NCBI GenBank assembly: GCA_028275825.1
Contig: JAPWTX010000018.1
Location: 1-33,852, forward strand
Reading direction: 5' to 3'
Length of the DNA stretch: 33,852 nucleotides
Origin: Ignisphaera sp.
Lineage (GTDB): Archaea; Thermoproteota; Thermoprotei_A; Sulfolobales; Ignisphaeraceae
The position numbers were made by a program, and so were the translations under genes. Below are positions 29,863-33,852 of the stretch, one piece after another. Below the pieces are notes generated by a model that was not told where the DNA came from, searched no databases, and saw only the letters and a list, made by a program, of their open reading frames with translations. Each line of letters begins with the position of its first letter. Within the stretch, counting starts at the first letter, position 1.

Positions 29863-31740
29863 TTGACAAGCGCTAGGTCGTTAATAGAGGAGTACATATC
29901 TGGTTTGGAGTGGGCTGTGAGGGACAATGCTAATGTTCCTGTGACAGTCTCTGGGCTCATGGCTCATCTCCTCGGCTCTATACTATATGATGAGGCCTCT
30001 ACAGCTATTCCAAGATCTGCTCTCAGGCTTCATGAACAGGGCTGGCTATATATATACAAGCTTAGGGATGGCTCAGTTATAAGGCCTTACTGTGGTGGTA
30101 TAGATTCTAGGCTAGTTGTTGAAAGGGGTTTGAAAACCCCTACAACTGTATCTAGACCTCCAAAACATATGGATTCAGCTGTTGACCAACTTGTGAATGC
30201 AATCTACATATTTAGTCAGGAAAGAACAGGGGCTGTTGGGCTATATGGGGTGGATCTAAACTTAGCACCCTTTGCAAGAATGGATAAGCTTAGCTATGCC
30301 TCTGTTAAGCAGAACATCCAGAGGTTTATCTACAACCTTAATTACCCTTTGAAGAGTGGGCAAAGCCCATTCTCAAATGTTGTGTTTGCAGCTAGTAACA
30401 AGTTCTATAGACAATTGCCAGCACCTATGCAGAGTAGTGGTGATAGGTTCAGGACGCAGCTAGCTCAAGAAAGCTATGAGAGTTACTTGGATGAAGCTAA
30501 GCAGATTATAAAGGCATTTCTAGAGGTGTTTGGCGAAGGCGATGCTGTGCACCAGCCCTTCACATTCCCAATACCAACAACAATATTTAACCAAGACCTC
30601 GTTAAAATGCTTGATGATGATCCTGAGCTTCGCGACGCTTACTGGACAATGATTGCCAGGACAGGGCAGATGTACTTCCTAAACGGTTTTAACAATAGCA
30701 ATGCTGAGGATTTGTTTAGCTTTTGCTGCAGGCTTCTCAGCGACATGAAGAGGGTTAGGGAGATACTGCACCAAGCTAAGGGTGTGTGGGATATGCCTCC
30801 TTCAGTAGGCTCTATAAACGTAATCGTTGTAAATATGCCGAGGCTAGCAATGATTGCAAGGACAAGTGATGATAGGAGAATGCTTGATGCATTAGATAAC
30901 CTGCTGGAGATCTCTAGAGCTACCCTGATGTGGTTTAGGGCTAGGTATGAGAAGCTGTTCAGAGCAGGGATGTATCCAATGACAAGGGAATACATAGACC
31001 CTGTAAACCCATTCAAGTATTACTACAACACCGTTGGAGTCATTGGAATGGCTGAATATATATCCACAATGCTTGGCGAGCCATTCTTCTGGCAACAAGT
31101 GCAGCCCAGCGACATCCCGAAAATCGTGAAGCTCTACAGCGATATATTGAGCTATATAAACAAGAGGCTTCAGGAGTTTGAAGAGCAAGATGAGGTTCTG
31201 TACAACGTTGAGGAGGTTCCAGGAGAGACTCTAGGCGTTAAACTAGCTTGGAAGGATCTGGAATTCGCTAAAGAACTCTCAGCATCTGAAGATATGAGGG
31301 CTTACATACCAGTTGGAGAGGTTGATGGGAGGAAGCAACCGTTTTACACAAACCAGCTCACACCACCCTACACAGACCTCCACCTTAGGTGGCAACTAGA
31401 AATAGAGTCTAAGTGTCAGAAACTTTTCACAGGTGGTGTAATAAAGCATGTATTTGTTGATGAGGAGCTCGATGCAGAGACCATGGCAAAGTTTATTGAG
31501 AGAGTTATGAGAGACACAGAGGTTATTTACATGAGTATAACGCCAACGATATCAGTGTGCCCAAGCTGCGGCTTTAGAGCTGTGGGCAGGCTCTCTAAGT
31601 GTCCAAGGTGTGGAAAGCCCTTGGATCTATGGAGTAGGATAGTAGGCTACTACAGACCAATATCATCATGGAATTCTGGTAGGGTAGCAGAATTCGTACT
31701 AAGAAGGGATATGGGGAGAGATATTCTGGAAATGGTTTAG
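29863..31740 (+). CDS. nrdD: anaerobic (class III) ribonucleoside-triphosphate reductase
   Basis: Makes deoxyribonucleotides from ribonucleoside triphosphates by a glycyl-radical mechanism under anoxic conditions. Seen in the 625-residue protein: Cys77 in IRPYCGGIDSR and Cys288-Cys289 in DLFSFCCRLLSD (candidate active-site cysteines), YFLNGFNNSN, a C-terminal zinc site with Cys566, Cys569, Cys580 and Cys583 (CPSCG...CPRCG), and the radical loop SRIVGYYRP with Gly595, followed by the family's NSGRVAEF. There is no N-terminal ATP-cone. The activating radical-SAM enzyme NrdG is not adjacent. The TTG start at 29863 is preceded by GGGTG. A stem-loop follows the gene. Confidence 0.94.
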   Translation: MTSARSLIEEYISGLEWAVRDNANVPVTVSGLMAHLLGSILYDEASTAIPRSALRLHEQGWLYIYKLRDGSVIRPYCGGIDSRLVVERGLKTPTTVSRPPKHMDSAVDQLVNAIYIFSQERTGAVGLYGVDLNLAPFARMDKLSYASVKQNIQRFIYNLNYPLKSGQSPFSNVVFAASNKFYRQLPAPMQSSGDRFRTQLAQESYESYLDEAKQIIKAFLEVFGEGDAVHQPFTFPIPTTIFNQDLVKMLDDDPELRDAYWTMIARTGQMYFLNGFNNSNAEDLFSFCCRLLSDMKRVREILHQAKGVWDMPPSVGSINVIVVNMPRLAMIARTSDDRRMLDALDNLLEISRATLMWFRARYEKLFRAGMYPMTREYIDPVNPFKYYYNTVGVIGMAEYISTMLGEPFFWQQVQPSDIPKIVKLYSDILSYINKRLQEFEEQDEVLYNVEEVPGETLGVKLAWKDLEFAKELSASEDMRAYIPVGEVDGRKQPFYTNQLTPPYTDLHLRWQLEIESKCQKLFTGGVIKHVFVDEELDAETMAKFIERVMRDTEVIYMSITPTISVCPSCGFRAVGRLSKCPRCGKPLDLWSRIVGYYRPISSWNSGRVAEFVLRRDMGRDILEMV

Positions 31741-31757
31741 CTAATGCACTTAAAAAC

Positions 31758-31772
31758 TGCTTAAAATAAGCA
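31758..31772. terminator. short hairpin between convergent genes
   Basis: TGCTTA (31758-31763) and TAAGCA (31767-31772) are inverted around AAA. It lies just after the nrdD stop and before the end of the convergent gene at 31829. A CTTTTATAAAAG palindrome follows at 31814-31825. Either could serve transcription ends of both genes. Confidence 0.3.
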
Positions 31773-31828
31773 AAAGAAGCCTCTTGACACACCATTCATA
31801 CAAATCAAAAACACTCTTTTATAAAAGG

Positions 31829-32200
31829 TTAGGGCGACTCTATAACTGCAACTTCTAAGGACTCCTCAATAGCAGTGCTTATTACCTCCGCATTGCCAGT
31901 ATCATCATTAATTGTAGTGCTGGAGCCATGTTTAAGGCTGTTTATAAAGTCTTTGTAGAGATGAAGAACTTTTTTGAATCTGATGCTAAAGTCTTCATCA
32001 AGCATCCCAGCCTCTCTGTATGCATCAACAAGTATAGATGCAACTACATATCCTGTAACACCGGTTTTATAAGCAGTATTATATTCTTTTAAGAGACTCC
32101 ATGCCTTTACATTCTCCAGATGATCTAATACCACATCAGCGAGCTGTTGGCATATCAGGTCACAGCTCTTCAAAATATTGCCACCTATAGCAAACTTCAA
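31829..32200 (-). CDS. unknown helical protein
   Basis: A 123-residue protein that is mostly helical in its first 90 residues (CQQLADVVLDHLENVKAWSL, VTGYVVASILVDAYREAGML) with an acidic, low-complexity tail. A TATA-like TATTTTAAAG on the minus strand lies about 15-25 bp before the TTG at 32200, fitting a nearly leaderless gene. No family is recognised. Confidence 0.55.
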   Translation of the reverse strand: MKFAIGGNILKSCDLICQQLADVVLDHLENVKAWSLLKEYNTAYKTGVTGYVVASILVDAYREAGMLDEDFSIRFKKVLHLYKDFINSLKHGSSTTINDDTGNAEVISTAIEESLEVAVIESP

Positions 32201-32331
32201 AAGGGTATTATTCTTTAAAATATGCAGCTCATTATGTAGTGAAAGATTTATTGCACAACTCTATTGAAAAACTTTTTATAGGTGTTCAAAACTTGTGTAG
32301 ATAAATAACATGATATTGGTGCTCTGCTCTG

Positions 32332-33177
32332 CTATTTAGCAATCCATATTCTGATGTTAGATAGCATACCTTTTAACACCATGTTTTTTGCTGAGGATCC
32401 GCAGAATAGCTCTCCTTTCGAATCCTCTACTTCAAAATAAAGAGTTTTCTTGCTTGTGTCAAGCAATATCCTAGCACTTCCTCCAGGTAGTGTAGCTGAA
32501 ACATATACATATCTAGGGTTAGCTGTGCTAGTTATAGACATTATCTTCTCAAAAACTTCGTCATAGCTAGCACTACTCAGCTGGGTAGCAATGTTAGCAA
32601 CTTTAATTATTGCATAAAGTTTGTAGGGGTCCTCGCAACTCTCAGTCACTGTGTATTCCACAAGCTTTTGTTCAGCTTTTGGCTGTTGAGGAGTTTGTAT
32701 AGGTACTGGTATAGGGGTGGGTATCTGAGCCTGAGGCCCTACTTGTTGCAGGGCTTGGGGTGTTGGTGGGGTAGGTAAGGTTAGAGGTATTTCAGCTTTT
32801 AGCATATCTGAAAACCATTTAGGCGTCTCTTGCTGAGAAATAGCGCTGTATGGAAATACTAGTATATCTAGGTATATCATGCTCTCTGAAAGAGAAACCA
32901 CCTCTACAGATCCATCAGGAGTCTGCAAGTATTTACCTAAGGCACTTATGCATGTAGCACCCTCAATAACAGAGCCTTTTTCAATACCCCTACATGCGAC
33001 TAAACCCCCTCTCAACACCTCTATGGATATGTATATACCTGTAGACAGGTTTCTAAAGGTTATTCTACCAGTAAAGCCCTTACCAACATACTCTGAAATT
33101 ACCTTAGCTAAAGGCTTGAGCGAGGCATCTACAGTAGTCAAAACTTCGCCACTACTCAGAAACACTTCTCTCGCCAC
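32332..33177 (-). CDS. unknown two-domain protein with Pro/Gln-rich linker
   Basis: Residues 1-115 form a beta-rich domain (FTGRITFRNLSTGIYISIEV, LRGGLVACRGIEKGSVIEGA) resembling, loosely, the DUF4388/DUF2226-type domains of archaea. Residues about 130-170 are a linker of Pro, Gln, Thr and Ile (PTPPTPQALQQ, PIPVPIQTPQQP). Residues 175-281 form a second alpha/beta domain. GTG 33177 has AGAGGT five bases before it. A divergent gene starts at 33303, and TATA-like sequence (GATATATAGC on the minus strand) lies at about 33205-33214. The function is unknown; such linkers suggest a signalling or adaptor protein. Confidence 0.6.
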   Translation of the reverse strand: MAREVFLSSGEVLTTVDASLKPLAKVISEYVGKGFTGRITFRNLSTGIYISIEVLRGGLVACRGIEKGSVIEGATCISALGKYLQTPDGSVEVVSLSESMIYLDILVFPYSAISQQETPKWFSDMLKAEIPLTLPTPPTPQALQQVGPQAQIPTPIPVPIQTPQQPKAEQKLVEYTVTESCEDPYKLYAIIKVANIATQLSSASYDEVFEKIMSITSTANPRYVYVSATLPGGSARILLDTSKKTLYFEVEDSKGELFCGSSAKNMVLKGMLSNIRIWIAK

Positions 33178-33302
33178 AAAACCTCTTACAGTAACAAGAA
33201 TATATCGCTATATATCCTTTTCTCTCCAAAACACATAATGTGGGAAAAGTTTATAAAGCCCTCATTCTCCTATACAACAAGATACTTAAGAGGCGTGTCT
33301 TT

Positions 33303-33713
33303 ATGAGCTATGTTGTAAGAGACTTTAACAATGTTGGAGAGTTCATGAAATTCCTAGATGAGGAAATTGCGCAGTATAGAAGAGTTCTTGGTGAGTTGTT
33401 GAAGAAATTGGAAGAGTTGAGGGTTAGAGCAGAGTATGAAAAGAAGATTAGAAGTACCTTGGCAAAGCTAGGGCTCCCTGAAACAAGCCCTACAAACGAG
33501 ATATCGTTAAGAAGTGTAAAGATTATTGTTAATCCATCAGCATCGCAAGAGCTCTCATCACTAGAATCAGCTATAGAGGCTTTAAACAATAAGTTAACGC
33601 AGCTTACTGCAATAAGAAAAGAGGTTGAGGTTCTTGGGGGTGTAGATGTGGATGTAAAGCTCTCTGTAGTGTATATGGATGGACTTCCAAAGCTTATCAT
33701 ACTCAGAATATAA
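33303..33713 (+). CDS. unknown coiled-coil protein
   Basis: A 136-residue protein. Residues ~15-60 form a heptad-like coiled coil (DEEIAQYRRVLGELLKKLEE, LRVRAEYEKKIRSTLAKLG), and a second helical pair follows at ~85-115 (LESAIEALNNKLTQLTAIRK), then a short beta end (VKLSVVYMDGLPKLIILRI). The frame is open from 33240, but that part contains a TATA box (GTTTATAAAG, 33249-33258), so ATG 33303 is the likelier start, about 25 nt after the expected transcription start. It is divergent from the two-domain gene at 33177. No family is recognised. Confidence 0.6.
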   Translation: MSYVVRDFNNVGEFMKFLDEEIAQYRRVLGELLKKLEELRVRAEYEKKIRSTLAKLGLPETSPTNEISLRSVKIIVNPSASQELSSLESAIEALNNKLTQLTAIRKEVEVLGGVDVDVKLSVVYMDGLPKLIILRI

Positions 33714-33753
33714 AAACAATTTTTATGTTTTGAATACTATTCTCTCCAGAACC

Positions 33754-33852
33754 CTAAAACACCTCCTCTTCTCTAACAAGCCTTCTCGCTATAAGCGCCC
33801 TTATCTTAAACCCTATGTAGACAGCTATGCCAATACCTATTAGAGTAGCTAT
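33754..33852 (-). CDS. 3' end of a gene for a membrane protein (partial)
   Basis: On the minus strand the frame enters from the window edge and ends with TAG at 33754-33756. The 32 residues are a membrane span (IATLIGIGIAVYIGFKI) followed by a basic and acidic tail (RALIARRLVREEEVF), the typical end of a membrane protein with a cytoplasmic tail. The gene starts outside the window. Confidence 0.55.
   Translation of the reverse strand: MATLIGIGIAVYIGFKIRALIARRLVREEEVF

Noticed and set aside
33240-33302. N-terminal extension of the coiled-coil gene to GTG 33240
   Set aside because: It includes a probable TATA box; ATG 33303 follows at the right distance.

Overview
The window looks like hyperthermophilic crenarchaeal (Thermoproteota) chromosome, perhaps of the Desulfurococcales/Ignisphaera kind; the lineage is inferred from gene content, not from a marker gene. 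Pointers are archaeal TATA promoters 25-35 bp upstream of near-leaderless genes, frequent TTG and GTG starts, deoxyhypusine synthase, GH57 glycosidases, a C/D box guide RNA, VapBC pairs and several decayed IS200/IS605-type elements.

Layout. 1-2000: tail of an unknown gene, tRNA-Arg(TCG), a C/D box sRNA and a complete vapBC pair. 2043-6675: a sugar nucleotidyltransferase and two GH57 glycosidases (alpha-glucan metabolism). 6676-7348: gene-free, filled with insertion-sequence termini. 7349-9395: deoxyhypusine synthase, an HTH-phosphoribosyltransferase-like protein and a tiny Lys-rich ORF. 9459-11540: divergent biotin carrier and carboxyltransferase genes sharing a mirror-symmetric promoter. 11715-15043: accessory island with a dead UPF0175-like antitoxin gene, a vapBC operon whose toxin gene is split by a tnpB element, and remnants. 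15044-20683: HD hydrolase, two unknown genes, valyl-tRNA synthetase and a membrane glycosyltransferase. 20684-21975: second decayed tnpB locus. 21976-26555: ferredoxin, B12/radical-SAM protein, MoaA, TldD-like protease and an unknown gene. 27498-29518: two Opp/Dpp-type ABC ATPases and a small membrane protein. 29863-31740: anaerobic ribonucleotide reductase. 31829-33852: unknown genes.

Most interesting system: the tnpB element at about 12340-13684. It carries a TnpB without a zinc finger, with all three RuvC acidic residues. Between its left boundary and tnpB lies a ~165-nt structured element, repeated without any gene at 6790-6954 and in degenerate form at 20953-21014 and 21227-21322. Stem sequences differ between copies while pairing is kept. 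Nearly every helix mismatch on the plus strand becomes a G-U pair on the minus strand, and a palindromic TATA sequence sits where it could start a minus-strand RNA at the edge of the structure. I infer a noncoding RNA transcribed divergently from tnpB whose 3' hairpin ends at the element boundary. This differs from the usual omega RNA at the right end. The element interrupts vapC in frame, so precise excision would restore the toxin. At least seven separate, gene-free copies of a conventional IS200/IS605 right-end signature are scattered over intergenic regions.
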